Assembly (NCBI GenBank): GCA_905221455.1
Contig: CAJNDF010000005.1
Span: 93,011-157,010, forward strand
Reading direction: 5' to 3'
Source of the DNA: a bacterium
GTDB taxonomy: Bacteria; Bacillota; Bacilli; Lactobacillales; Streptococcaceae
DNA length: 64,000 bases
Part shown: positions 55,493-64,000 of the stretch, one piece after another
Numbering within the stretch: the first letter of the stretch is position 1
Layout of the letters: each line of letters starts with the position of its first letter
Made by a program: the position numbers and the translations under genes
The notes under the pieces: model-generated
Database searches by the model: none
What the model was told of the DNA's origin: nothing
Seen by the model: only the letters and a program-made list of their open reading frames with translations

Positions 55493-55806
55493 TACAACCA
55501 GCAAGTTTAGAAGAATTGGCATCTTTAGTAGAAAAAGATGGCAAGAAGGTTTTCCTTTTTGTGGCGGATTGGTGTGGCGATTGTCGTTATATCTATCCTG
55601 CCTTACCAGAAATTGAGGAGACCAATCCAGAGTTTACCTTTATTCGAGTGGATAGAGACCAGTATATGGATTTGGCCAAACTCTGGGATGTATATGGAAT
55701 CCCTAGCCTTGTTGTTCTAGAAAAGGACAAGGAAATTGGCCGTTTTGTCAATCGCGACCGTAAAAGCAAGCAACAAATTAATGACTTTTTAGCAGGATTG
55801 AAATAG
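55489..55806 (+). CDS. Thioredoxin family protein
   Basis: A 105-residue thioredoxin-fold protein with active site WCGDC (about 28-32, FVADWCGDCRYIYPAL) and the cis-proline loop YGIPSLVVL (about 68-76). The CGDC active site is typical of YtpP-type thioredoxin-like proteins rather than TrxA (CGPC). GAGGAGGAAGTCTT precedes the ATG. It is coupled to the DUF4651 gene and followed by ytpR after 15 bases, a linkage conserved across Firmicutes. The partner is unknown. Confidence 0.88.
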   Translation: MIQPASLEELASLVEKDGKKVFLFVADWCGDCRYIYPALPEIEETNPEFTFIRVDRDQYMDLAKLWDVYGIPSLVVLEKDKEIGRFVNRDRKSKQQINDFLAGLK

Positions 55807-55821
55807 GAGAAAAGAGAAACA

Positions 55822-56448
55822 ATGATTTTTACATATAACAAAGAACATGTCGGTGATGTCCTTATGGTCATCGTGAAAAACAGCGGAGATGCCAAGTTGG
55901 ACGTGGAGCGCAAAGGCAAGGTAGCCCGTGTTTTCCTTAAAGATAATGGGGAAACAGTGGCTTGGAATATTTTCGAAGTTTCAAGTTTCTTTGAGATTGA
56001 AGAGCGCGGTCAAGTCTTTTTATCAGATGAGCAAGTCGCTCGTTTGAACCAAGAATTACAGGCGGAAGGTTTTACAGAAGAAATTGTCAATGACAAGGAA
56101 CCTAAGTTTGTTGTTGGTGAGATTGTCGAGATGGTAGCTCATCCTGATAGTGACCACCTCAACATCTGCCAAGTTGCAGTCGCAAGTGACAAGACAGTAC
56201 AAATCGTTGCAGGGGCTCCTAATGCGCGTGTCGGTCTGAAAACCATTGTGGCTCTTCCGGGAGCTATGATGCCAAAAGGCAATCTCATTTTCCCAGGTGA
56301 ACTTCGTGGTGAAAAGAGTTTTGGTATGATGTGCAGCCCTCGTGAATTGCATCTTCCAAATGCTCCGCAAAAACGTGGTATTATTGAGTTATCAGAAGAC
56401 CAAGTTGTCGGAACTCCATTTGATCCAGCTAAACACTGGACTGCCTAA
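55822..56448 (+). CDS. ytpR: YtpR family tRNA-binding protein
   Basis: A 208-residue protein with an N-terminal DUF4479 domain (about 1-90) and a C-terminal tRNA-binding OB fold (about 95-200). The OB fold carries VVGEIVEMVAHPDSDHLNICQV, VQIVAGAPNAR and GEKSFGMMCSPRELHL, as in the N-terminal domain of PheT. It is a stand-alone tRNA-binding protein without a synthetase. The role is unknown. AGGAGAAAAGAG precedes the ATG. Confidence 0.88.
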   Translation: MIFTYNKEHVGDVLMVIVKNSGDAKLDVERKGKVARVFLKDNGETVAWNIFEVSSFFEIEERGQVFLSDEQVARLNQELQAEGFTEEIVNDKEPKFVVGEIVEMVAHPDSDHLNICQVAVASDKTVQIVAGAPNARVGLKTIVALPGAMMPKGNLIFPGELRGEKSFGMMCSPRELHLPNAPQKRGIIELSEDQVVGTPFDPAKHWTA

Positions 56449-56489
56449 GATGTTGTTAGTATCTGATATACCAGATAGAAGGAAATAAG

Positions 56490-57251
56490 ATGGCAAAAAA
56501 TGTAGTGATTACAGGAGCGACATCAGGAATCGGTGAAGCGATTGCGCGTGCTTATCTGGAGCAGGGTGAGAATGTCGTTCTAACCGGACGACGGATAGAC
56601 CGACTAGAAGCCCTCAAGTCAGAGTTTGCAAAAACTTTTCCTAGTCAAACAGTTTGGACCTTTTCATTAGATGTGACGGATATGGACATGGTAAAGACGG
56701 TCTGCTCCGATATTCTAGAAATGATAGGGCAGATTGACATCTTGGTCAATAACGCCGGACTAGCTCTAGGCTTAGCACCTTATCAGGACTATGAAGAGAT
56801 GGATATGTTGACCATGTTGGATACCAATGTTAAGGGTTTGATGGCAGTCACTCGCTGTTTCTTACCAGCAATGGTAAAAGCCAATCAAGGGCATATTATT
56901 AATATGGGTTCAACTGCAGGAATTTACGCCTATGCTGGTGCTGCTGTTTACTCAGCTACCAAGGCAGCGGTTAAGACCTTTTCGGATGGTCTGCGAATTG
57001 ATACCATCGCAACGGATATCAAGGTGACGACCATTCAGCCTGGAATTGTTGAAACAGATTTTTCGACGGTACGTTTTCACGGTGATAAAGAACGAGCTGC
57101 GTCCGTTTATCAAGGAATAGAAGCTTTGCAAGCTCAGGATATTGCAGACACAGTAGTCTATGTGACCAGTCAACCTTGTCGTGTACAGATTACAGATATG
57201 ACCATTATGGCAAATCAACAAGCGACAGGATTTATGGTTCATAAAAAGTAA
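56490..57251 (+). CDS. Short-chain dehydrogenase/reductase, YdfG-like
   Basis: A 253-residue classical SDR. The Rossmann motif TGATSGIGEAIARAY lies at about 8-22, NNAG at about 89-92, the catalytic serine in NMGSTAGIYAYAGAAVYSATKAA (about 139-161) and YSATK carries Tyr/Lys. The pattern GRRIDRLEALK suggests NADP preference. It resembles YdfG (serine/3-hydroxy acid dehydrogenases), but the substrate is unproven. GAAGGAAATAAG precedes the ATG. It lies upstream of ssbB on the same strand. Confidence 0.9.
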   Translation: MAKNVVITGATSGIGEAIARAYLEQGENVVLTGRRIDRLEALKSEFAKTFPSQTVWTFSLDVTDMDMVKTVCSDILEMIGQIDILVNNAGLALGLAPYQDYEEMDMLTMLDTNVKGLMAVTRCFLPAMVKANQGHIINMGSTAGIYAYAGAAVYSATKAAVKTFSDGLRIDTIATDIKVTTIQPGIVETDFSTVRFHGDKERAASVYQGIEALQAQDIADTVVYVTSQPCRVQITDMTIMANQQATGFMVHKK

Positions 57252-57299
57252 AAAATTTTCTCGAAAAGTTACAAATTTCTGTAACTTTTTTTGATTTCC

Positions 57300-57307
57300 T
57301 ACGAATA
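57300..57307 (+). promoter_or_regulatory. ComX-dependent cin-box upstream of ssbB
   Basis: TACGAATA is an exact match to the streptococcal cin-box (com-box) recognised by the competence sigma factor ComX. It is preceded by the usual T-rich stretch and lies 21 bases before the ssbB start. Confidence 0.9.
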
Positions 57308-57328
57308 GATAAGTAGGAGGAAGAAAAT

Positions 57329-57724
57329 ATGTATAATAAAGTTATCTTGATTGGACGTTTAACGTCTACACCAGAATTGCACAAAACCAGCAATGACAAG
57401 TCAGTAGCGCGAGCAACTATCGCTGTGAACCGTCGTTACAAAGACCAAAACGGTGAACGTGAAGCTGATTTTGTCAATATGGTCCTATGGGGCAGACTAG
57501 CAGAAACTTTGGCAAGCTACGCAACCAAAGGTAGTCTCATTTCTGTTGATGGGGAATTGCGTACCCGTCGCTTTGAGAAAAATGGCCAGATGAACTACGT
57601 GACCGAAGTACTTGTCACAGGATTCCAACTCTTGGAAAGTCGTGCTCAACGTGCCATGCGTGAAAATAATGCAGGCCAAGATTTGGCGGATTTGGTCTTG
57701 GAAGAGGAAGAATTACCATTTTAA
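57329..57724 (+). CDS. ssbB: Competence-induced single-stranded DNA-binding protein SsbB
   Basis: SsbB coats internalised single-stranded DNA during transformation and protects it from nucleases. The 131-residue OB-fold protein starts MYNKVILIGRLTSTPELHKT and contains DFVNMVLWGRLAETLASYATKGSLISVDGELRTR. It ends in an acidic tail LEEEELPF that recruits partners. The short length distinguishes it from housekeeping SsbA (about 156 residues). The cin-box at 57300 supports ComX control. AGGAGGAAG precedes the ATG. Confidence 0.93.
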   Translation: MYNKVILIGRLTSTPELHKTSNDKSVARATIAVNRRYKDQNGEREADFVNMVLWGRLAETLASYATKGSLISVDGELRTRRFEKNGQMNYVTEVLVTGFQLLESRAQRAMRENNAGQDLADLVLEEEELPF

Positions 57725-57729
57725 GCATT

Positions 57730-57895
57730 AAAAGAGTCTGGGACAAAAGTCTAGCCTTAAATATAAAAAGCGAACAAAACGAGTTATCTGACACTCAGAA
57801 TTCTGTCTTGTTCGCTTTTTTGTCTAATCTATCGATTTTTAAAATTTATAATAAAGAATTCCTAAAATCAAAATCTTTTTGTCCCAGACTCTTTT
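57730..57895. repeat. Nested inverted-repeat element between ssbB and groES
   Basis: Outer 19-bp arms AAAAGAGTCTGGGACAAAA (57730-57748) and TTTTGTCCCAGACTCTTTT (57877-57895) are perfect complements. They enclose an inner hairpin AAAAAGCGAACAA/TTGTTCGCTTTTTT (about 57766-57823). The total is 166 bases. The inner hairpin ends in T residues and may be the ssbB terminator. The symmetrical outer arms suggest a small mobile repeat or a double terminator. Confidence 0.75.
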
Positions 57896-57920
57896 ATCTT
57901 GAGAAAGTCAGACTTTTTTC

Positions 57921-57948
57921 TTGACTATTTCTGACCAAGTGATACAAT
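57921..57948 (+). promoter_or_regulatory. groESL promoter
   Basis: TTGACT (57921-57926), a 16-base spacer and TACAAT (57943-57948), followed directly by CIRCE. Confidence 0.82.
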
Positions 57949-57959
57949 AGAACTATGAA

Positions 57960-57986
57960 TTAGCACTCGAATATAAAGAGTGCTAA
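57960..57986. promoter_or_regulatory. CIRCE operator of groESL
   Basis: TTAGCACTC-N9-GAGTGCTAA, a perfect CIRCE element. HrcA encoded at 13090 should repress here. Confidence 0.96.
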
Positions 57987-58016
57987 TACTATCTATCTCA
58001 TTATGGAGGAAATCAG

Positions 58017-58301
58017 ATGTTGAAACCATTAGGGGACCGTGTGGTCTTAAAAATTGAAGAAAAAGAACAAACTGTTGGTGGCTTTGTCCTTGCAGGCTCA
58101 GCCCAAGAAAAAACCAAAACAGCCCAAGTTGTGGCAACTGGACAAGGTGTTCGTACCTTGAACGGTGACTTGGTTGCTCCAAGTGTTAAAGCTGGAGACC
58201 GTGTCTTAGTTGAGGCCCACGCAGGTCTTGATGTCAAAGATGGCGATGAGAAGTACATCATCGTTGGCGAAGCTAACATCTTGGCAATCATTGAAGAATA
58301 G
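58017..58301 (+). CDS. groES: Co-chaperonin GroES
   Basis: GroES caps the GroEL chamber. The 94-residue protein opens [25 protein letters not shown], has the mobile-loop region (about 16-33), and ends [31 protein letters not shown] provides the ribosome site before ATG 58017. It is the first gene of the groESL operon under CIRCE control. Confidence 0.97.
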   Translation: MLKPLGDRVVLKIEEKEQTVGGFVLAGSAQEKTKTAQVVATGQGVRTLNGDLVAPSVKAGDRVLVEAHAGLDVKDGDEKYIIVGEANILAIIEE

Positions 58302-59939
<1,638 letters not shown>

Positions 59940-59971
59940 GATTTCCATAGAAAACAACTTATAAAAAACAC

Positions 59972-60003
59972 AAAAGGAGGGAATGGTTATTCCTCCTTTT
60001 TAT
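59972..60003 (+). terminator. Terminator after groEL
   Basis: AAAAGGAGG pairs with CCTCCTTTT around an 11-base loop, followed by further T residues. Confidence 0.88.
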
Positions 60004-60076
60004 GATGTTCATTTCTAAATTGATTTGAGCTCTCCTAACTTATATGATAAAATAAGATTAGAAAAAGGAGAAGAAC

Positions 60077-60844
60077 ATGATCGATGTAGAAGAAATTCTG
60101 AGCAAGATGAACCCCAATCAGAAGATTAATTATGACCGTGTCATGCAGAAGATGGTACAAGTATGGGAGAAAAATGAGCAACGGCCAACCATTCTCATGC
60201 ATGTTTGCTGTGCCCCTTGCAGTACCTATACCCTCGAATATTTGACCAAGTATGCAGACGTGACCATCTATTTTGCCAATTCTAATATCCATCCCAAGGC
60301 AGAATACCACAAGCGGGCTTACGTCACCCAAAAATTTGTCAGTGATTTCAATGAGCGAACTGGCAATAACGTTCAATACCTAGAAGCTCCTTATGAACCT
60401 AACGAATATCGTAAACTGGTTCGAGGTTTGGAAGAAGAGCCTGAAGGTGGCGACCGTTGTAAGGTTTGCTTTGACTACCGCCTGGATAAAACAGCGCAAG
60501 TGGCTATGGATTTAGGTTTTGACTACTTCGGTTCGGCTTTAACCATCAGTCCTCATAAGAATTCCCAAACCATTAACAGCATAGGAATCGATGTGCAAAA
60601 GATTTATACCACTCACTATCTTCCCAGTGATTTCAAGAAAAATCAAGGCTACAAACGTTCAGTAGAGATGTGTGAGGAGTATGATATCTACCGTCAATGT
60701 TATTGTGGATGCGTCTATGCAGCCCAAGCGCAGAATATTGACTTGGTTCAGGTCAAGAAAGACGCCACAGCTTTCTTACTGGATAAGGATGTTGAAAAAG
60801 ACTATTCCCACATCAAATTTACAGTTACGAAATTAGATATATAA
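60077..60844 (+). CDS. queH: Epoxyqueuosine reductase QueH
   Basis: QueH performs the last step of queuosine synthesis, reducing epoxyqueuosine in tRNA; it is the non-orthologous replacement of QueG. The 255-residue sequence has the cysteine clusters MHVCCAPCS (about 41-49), DRCKVCFDYR (about 126-135) and QCYCGC (about 211-216) for its metal centres. GAAAAAGGAGAAG precedes the ATG. It is monocistronic. No other queuosine genes are in the window, so substrate may come from a salvage route or distant genes. Confidence 0.9.
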   Translation: MIDVEEILSKMNPNQKINYDRVMQKMVQVWEKNEQRPTILMHVCCAPCSTYTLEYLTKYADVTIYFANSNIHPKAEYHKRAYVTQKFVSDFNERTGNNVQYLEAPYEPNEYRKLVRGLEEEPEGGDRCKVCFDYRLDKTAQVAMDLGFDYFGSALTISPHKNSQTINSIGIDVQKIYTTHYLPSDFKKNQGYKRSVEMCEEYDIYRQCYCGCVYAAQAQNIDLVQVKKDATAFLLDKDVEKDYSHIKFTVTKLDI

Positions 60845-60850
60845 GGATAA

Positions 60851-60874
60851 GCCCAGCTGCAAAGCTGGGTTTTT
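60851..60874 (+). terminator. Terminator after queH
   Basis: CCCAGCT / AGCTGGG stem with a four-base loop, followed by TTTTT; it ends exactly where the BOX repeat begins. Confidence 0.88.
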
Positions 60875-61027
60875 ATACTCTTCGAAAATCAAATGCAAAC
60901 CGCGTCAACGTCGCCTTGCCGTATATATATGTGACTGACTTCGTCAGTCTTATCTATAACCTCAAAACAGTGTCTTGAGCAACCTGCGGCTAGTTTCCTA
61001 GTTTGCTCTTTGATTTTCATTGAGTAT
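60875..61027. repeat. BOX-type repeat, copy 4
   Basis: It runs from ATACTCTTCGAAAATC to TTTTCATTGAGTAT with the CGTCAACGTCGCCTTGCCGTA core. Inner stems are GACTGACTTCGTCAGTC and CAAAACAGTGTCTTGAG. Its length is near that of copy 1. Confidence 0.88.
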
Positions 61028-61069
61028 TAAAATAAAAAAAACCAGGGCTCTCACCCCAGTTTGACAACT

Positions 61070-61603
61070 TTACCGATTCTTTAGTTCTACATAGCGCTTG
61101 TACCAAATGTTTACATAGGCTTCTGAGAAAGGACCACGTCCATTGTTAATCCAATCAACAAGAATTTTGACATGTTCTTTTAAAATATAGTCCAAATCAT
61201 CAGAATAATTCATTTTGCGTTTGTGGCGCTCATACTCCTCAACGTCCAAGAGACGTTTTTCCCCATCTGTAAAAATTTTAACATCCAAATCGTAATCAAT
61301 ATACTTCAGTGCTTCTTCATCCAGATAGTAGGGGCTGGCCATATTGCAATAGTAGGAAATTCCATTATCACGAATCATGGCAATGATATTAAACCAATAT
61401 TTCTTGTGAAAGTAAACAATAGCCGGTTCTCGAGTGACCCAACGACGACCATCACTTTCGGTAACCAGTGTATGATCGTTGACACCAATAATGGCGTTTT
61501 CTGTTGTTTTTAGTACCATGGTGTCCCGCCAAGTTCGGTGGAGACTCCCATCATGCTTATAACTTTGAATTGTAATAAAGTCGCCTTCTTTTGGAAGCTT
61601 CAT
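61070..61603 (-). CDS. ntdp: Nucleoside tri-/diphosphatase, DUF402 family
   Basis: A 177-residue DUF402 (YgaC-like) protein. Family members hydrolyse nucleoside tri- and diphosphates. The sequence shows [31 protein letters not shown], then [44 protein letters not shown] with the acidic metal-binding residues, and [16 protein letters not shown]. The minus-strand start at 61603 is clear. It is separate from recX. The physiological role is not settled. Confidence 0.85.
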   Translation of the reverse strand: MKLPKEGDFITIQSYKHDGSLHRTWRDTMVLKTTENAIIGVNDHTLVTESDGRRWVTREPAIVYFHKKYWFNIIAMIRDNGISYYCNMASPYYLDEEALKYIDYDLDVKIFTDGEKRLLDVEEYERHKRKMNYSDDLDYILKEHVKILVDWINNGRGPFSEAYVNIWYKRYVELKNR

Positions 61604-61691
61604 AACTAACCAACTTTCTACAATTTATAAGTTTATCGTTTACTATTGTACCATAAAAATGCCTAAAATCTGTGAATTTTACATGAAAATA

Positions 61692-62468
61692 TTAAAGATA
61701 TTCTCTGAGAGCGCTTGCTATATCCGAAAAATCGTAGCCCTTTCGTGCTAAAACTTGAGTTAAACGCTGTTTAAGTTCGTATCCTTCATACTTTCGGGCA
61801 TACTTAGTATATTGCTTATCAAGTTCCTTGAAGATGAGTTCCTGAGTCGTTTCTTGGTCGACTTGACTATCCAACTCATCAAAGGCACTTTTAGCATCAG
61901 GGTAAGAGAAACCCTTGTTGGTCAAGTTCTGGATAATCTTATCTTGCAAGGCACGGGCAGGAAGTTTTCCTTCATATTTTTTCAATAGTTTATTAGCTAC
62001 ACGTTGAGCAACTTCCGAAAAATCAAAATCATTCAAGATTTCTTCTATAGTAGATTTTGAAATTCCTTTTTGTACTAATTTCTGAGTCAGTACATAAGGT
62101 CCCTTGTCTCCTGAAAGTTGATTGGCATTGATGATAGCATAAGCGTACTGGCTATCATTAATCCACTTATCTTCTTTAAGATTAGCAATGACTTGAGAAA
62201 TTATATTCTCATCAATATCGTATTTTTTCAGATATTCTCTAACCTCTTTTTCAGTGCGTGCTTTAAAGGATAGGTGGTAGAGGGCTAGATTCTTACCATA
62301 AGAAAATTCAGCAAAGTCCTGAATCTCTTTCAATTCTTCTTGGCTTATAACCTTATCTCTTGATAACATAAAACGAACAATAGTATCTTCAGTAATGTAG
62401 CATTTGTCGTCATTATCAAGCTCCATCAGATAGAGTCTTTTTTTCTTTTCAAGTTTTGTGATTTTCAT
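61692..62468 (-). CDS. recX: Recombination regulator RecX
   Basis: RecX binds RecA filaments and restrains or modulates recombination. The 258-residue protein has three RecX-type three-helix repeats: [24 protein letters not shown] (about 65-90), [20 protein letters not shown] and [24 protein letters not shown]. Start 62468 ([13 protein letters not shown]) is chosen because upstream in-frame codons would run into the promoter region of the divergent rlmD gene. Confidence 0.92.
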   Translation of the reverse strand: MKITKLEKKKRLYLMELDNDDKCYITEDTIVRFMLSRDKVISQEELKEIQDFAEFSYGKNLALYHLSFKARTEKEVREYLKKYDIDENIISQVIANLKEDKWINDSQYAYAIINANQLSGDKGPYVLTQKLVQKGISKSTIEEILNDFDFSEVAQRVANKLLKKYEGKLPARALQDKIIQNLTNKGFSYPDAKSAFDELDSQVDQETTQELIFKELDKQYTKYARKYEGYELKQRLTQVLARKGYDFSDIASALREYL

Positions 62469-62505
62469 AGTTCTATTATAACTCAAAATGTGATAAGATA
62501 GGGGT

Positions 62506-63861
62506 ATGAATCTGAAAGTGAAACAAAAAATACCATTAAAAATCAAGCGCATGGGAATTAATGGTGAGGGAATCGGCTTTTATCAAAAAACATTAGTCTT
62601 TGTGCCTGGTGCTCTCAAAGGAGAAGATATCTATTGTCAGATTACTTCTATTAAACGTAACTTTGTTGAGGCAAAATTACTAAAGGTTAATAAGAAGTCA
62701 AAATTCCGAGTTGTGCCAGCTTGTACTATTTATAATGAATGCGGAGGATGCCAAATCATGCACCTGCATTATGATAAGCAGCTGGAGTTCAAGACGGACC
62801 TACTTCACCAAGCACTGAAAAAATTCGCTCCTGCAGGATATGAAAACTATGAAATTCGTCCAACTATTGGAATGCAGGAACCCAAGTACTATCGTGCTAA
62901 GTTACAATTTCAGACTCGAAAATTTAAGAATCAGGTCAAGGCAGGTCTGTATGCAGAAAACTCTCATTACTTGGTAGAGTTGAAAGACTGCCTAGTACAA
63001 GATAAGGAAACCCAACTAATTGCTAATCGTCTAGCAGAATTACTTACTTTTCACCAAATTCCAATCACGGATGAGAGAAAAATTCTAGGTGTTAGAACTA
63101 TAATGGTTCGACGATCAAGAAAGACTGGACAGGTTCAGATTATTATTGTTACAAACCGTCAGCTTAACTTAACTCAACTGGTAAAAGACTTAGTTAAAGA
63201 TTTTCCAGAAGTTGTGACAGTAGCTGTGAATACAAATACAGCTAAAACAAGTGAGATATATGGTGAAAAGACAGAAATCATCTGGGGACAAGAGAGTATT
63301 CAAGAAGGTGTTCTCGATTATGAATTTTCACTATCCCCTCGAGCTTTCTATCAACTAAATCCTGAACAAACAGAAGTACTTTATAACGAGGCAGTAAAAG
63401 CCTTGGATGTTACTAAAGAAGATCATTTAATTGATGCTTATTGTGGAGTTGGAACAATTGGATTTGCCTTCGCAAAGAAAGTTAAAACACTCAGAGGTAT
63501 GGATATTATTCCAGAAGCCATTGAAGATGCTAAGCGAAATGCTAAAAGAATGGGATTTGACAATACTCATTATGAAGCTGGAACAGCAGAGGAGATTATT
63601 CCTCACTGGTACAAGGAAGGATATCGAGCAGATGCATTGATTGTGGACCCTCCACGTACAGGTCTGGATGATAAGCTATTAGATACTATTCTTACTTATG
63701 TACCAGACAAAATGGTTTATATTTCTTGTAATGTTTCGACTTTGGCTCGTGACTTAGTGCGCTTAGTAAAAGTTTATGATCTTCATTATATCCAGTCAGT
63801 CGATATGTTCCCACATACCGCTCGAACTGAGGCTGTTGTAAAATTAATTAAAAAAATTTAA
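62506..63861 (+). CDS. rlmD: 23S rRNA (uracil-1939-C5)-methyltransferase RlmD
   Basis: An RlmD/RumA-type enzyme that methylates a uracil in 23S rRNA (or tRNA m5U54 in related Firmicute RlmCD enzymes). The order is an N-terminal TRAM domain (about 1-60) and an iron-sulfur cysteine cluster ([20 protein letters not shown], about 73-92). The AdoMet motif [16 protein letters not shown] (about 307-322), DPPRTGLDD and the catalytic [12 protein letters not shown] (about 405-416) follow. The 451 residues fit. Specificity between U747/U1939 cannot be told from sequence alone. It is divergent from recX. Confidence 0.9.
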   Translation: MNLKVKQKIPLKIKRMGINGEGIGFYQKTLVFVPGALKGEDIYCQITSIKRNFVEAKLLKVNKKSKFRVVPACTIYNECGGCQIMHLHYDKQLEFKTDLLHQALKKFAPAGYENYEIRPTIGMQEPKYYRAKLQFQTRKFKNQVKAGLYAENSHYLVELKDCLVQDKETQLIANRLAELLTFHQIPITDERKILGVRTIMVRRSRKTGQVQIIIVTNRQLNLTQLVKDLVKDFPEVVTVAVNTNTAKTSEIYGEKTEIIWGQESIQEGVLDYEFSLSPRAFYQLNPEQTEVLYNEAVKALDVTKEDHLIDAYCGVGTIGFAFAKKVKTLRGMDIIPEAIEDAKRNAKRMGFDNTHYEAGTAEEIIPHWYKEGYRADALIVDPPRTGLDDKLLDTILTYVPDKMVYISCNVSTLARDLVRLVKVYDLHYIQSVDMFPHTARTEAVVKLIKKI

Positions 63862-63870
63862 AAAAAGGTG

Positions 63871-63898
63871 TTGACAAAAAAGAAAAAGCCGGTATAAT
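63871..63898 (+). promoter_or_regulatory. Promoter of the tRNA unit
   Basis: TTGACA (63871-63876), a 16-base spacer and TATAAT (63893-63898), both perfect hexamers, as usual for stable RNA genes. Confidence 0.9.
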
Positions 63899-63923
63899 AG
63901 TAAGAGTTGAAAATACCAACTCA

Positions 63924-63995
63924 GGTCCGTTGGTCAAGGGGTTAAGACACCGCCTTTTCACGGCGGTAACACGGGTTCGAATCCCGTACGGACTA
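63924..63995 (+). tRNA. tRNA-Glu (anticodon TTC)
   Basis: A 72-base cloverleaf. The acceptor GGTCCGT pairs with ACGGACT, and the discriminator base is A. The anticodon stem CCGCC/GGCGG encloses CTTTTCA with anticodon TTC, and the T arm CGGGTTCGAATCCCG is canonical. No CCA is encoded. It probably leads a tRNA cluster that continues beyond the window. Confidence 0.96.
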
Positions 63996-64000
63996 TGGTA

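Noticed and set aside
63924..64000. tRNA-Glu as an attachment site for an integrated element
   Set aside because: No integrase gene or duplicated tRNA 3' end is visible; the preceding gene is rlmD with normal context.

Overview
The window comes from a low-GC Gram-positive genome of the Streptococcus mitis/pneumoniae group. The evidence is four BOX-type repeats, a choline-binding surface protein, a blp-type bacteriocin regulatory unit, a ComX cin-box in front of ssbB, CIRCE-controlled hrcA and groE operons, and many gene neighbourhoods familiar from pneumococci (scpAB-rluB-yidD, glnRA, rimP-nusA-ylxR-ylxQ-infB-rbfA, ssbB-groESL). Names rest on recognised motifs and remembered families; no database search was run.

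Layout: 1-2.7 kb holds the end of a XerD-like gene, then scpA, scpB, rluB and yidD. Next come galE (minus), pepA with an orphan bacteriocin-immunity gene, and a Na/Pi transporter (minus). From 7.7 kb: pgk, an aromatic-acid-exporter-like gene, glnR-glnA under a GlnR box, and a PadR-DUF2812-DUF2812 operon. At 12.95-18.95 kb is the heat-shock cluster hrcA-grpE-dnaK-(DJ-1-like)-dnaJ under two CIRCE operators. From 19 to 21.5 kb lie a small membrane protein, hit, and an EcsAB-like ABC transporter.

21.6-26.9 kb is a reduced blp locus: blpT, blpR, blpH and a run of small immunity-type membrane proteins ending in blpZ and a CPBP protease. No pheromone gene, transporter or bacteriocin is present. Three BlpR-type direct-repeat boxes are visible. 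At 27-34.3 kb are ccrZ-trmB and the nusA/infB operon. 34.4-38.0 kb holds little-known genes: an EcsC-like protein, two micro-ORFs, DUF1858/DUF438 hemerythrin genes and a helix-hairpin-helix protein. A T-box riboswitch at 38.05 kb leads an operon of three accessory genes plus valS.

42.6-48.4 kb is an AT-rich accessory island: a dGTPase-like HD protein, a truncated cytosine methyltransferase, a Fic protein, a large primase-helicase fusion resembling the TOTE class of conflict systems, and a 57-codon orphan. After it come a TetR/ABC/FtsX exporter, rpoE, pyrG behind a probable reiterative-transcription attenuator, a choline-binding protein, a DUF4651-thioredoxin-YtpR operon, an SDR gene, competence-inducible ssbB, groES-groEL under CIRCE, queH, and minus-strand ntdp and recX. 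The window closes with rlmD and a tRNA-Glu.

The places most worth a second look are the pheromone-less blp unit and the dGTPase/methyltransferase/Fic/primase-helicase island.
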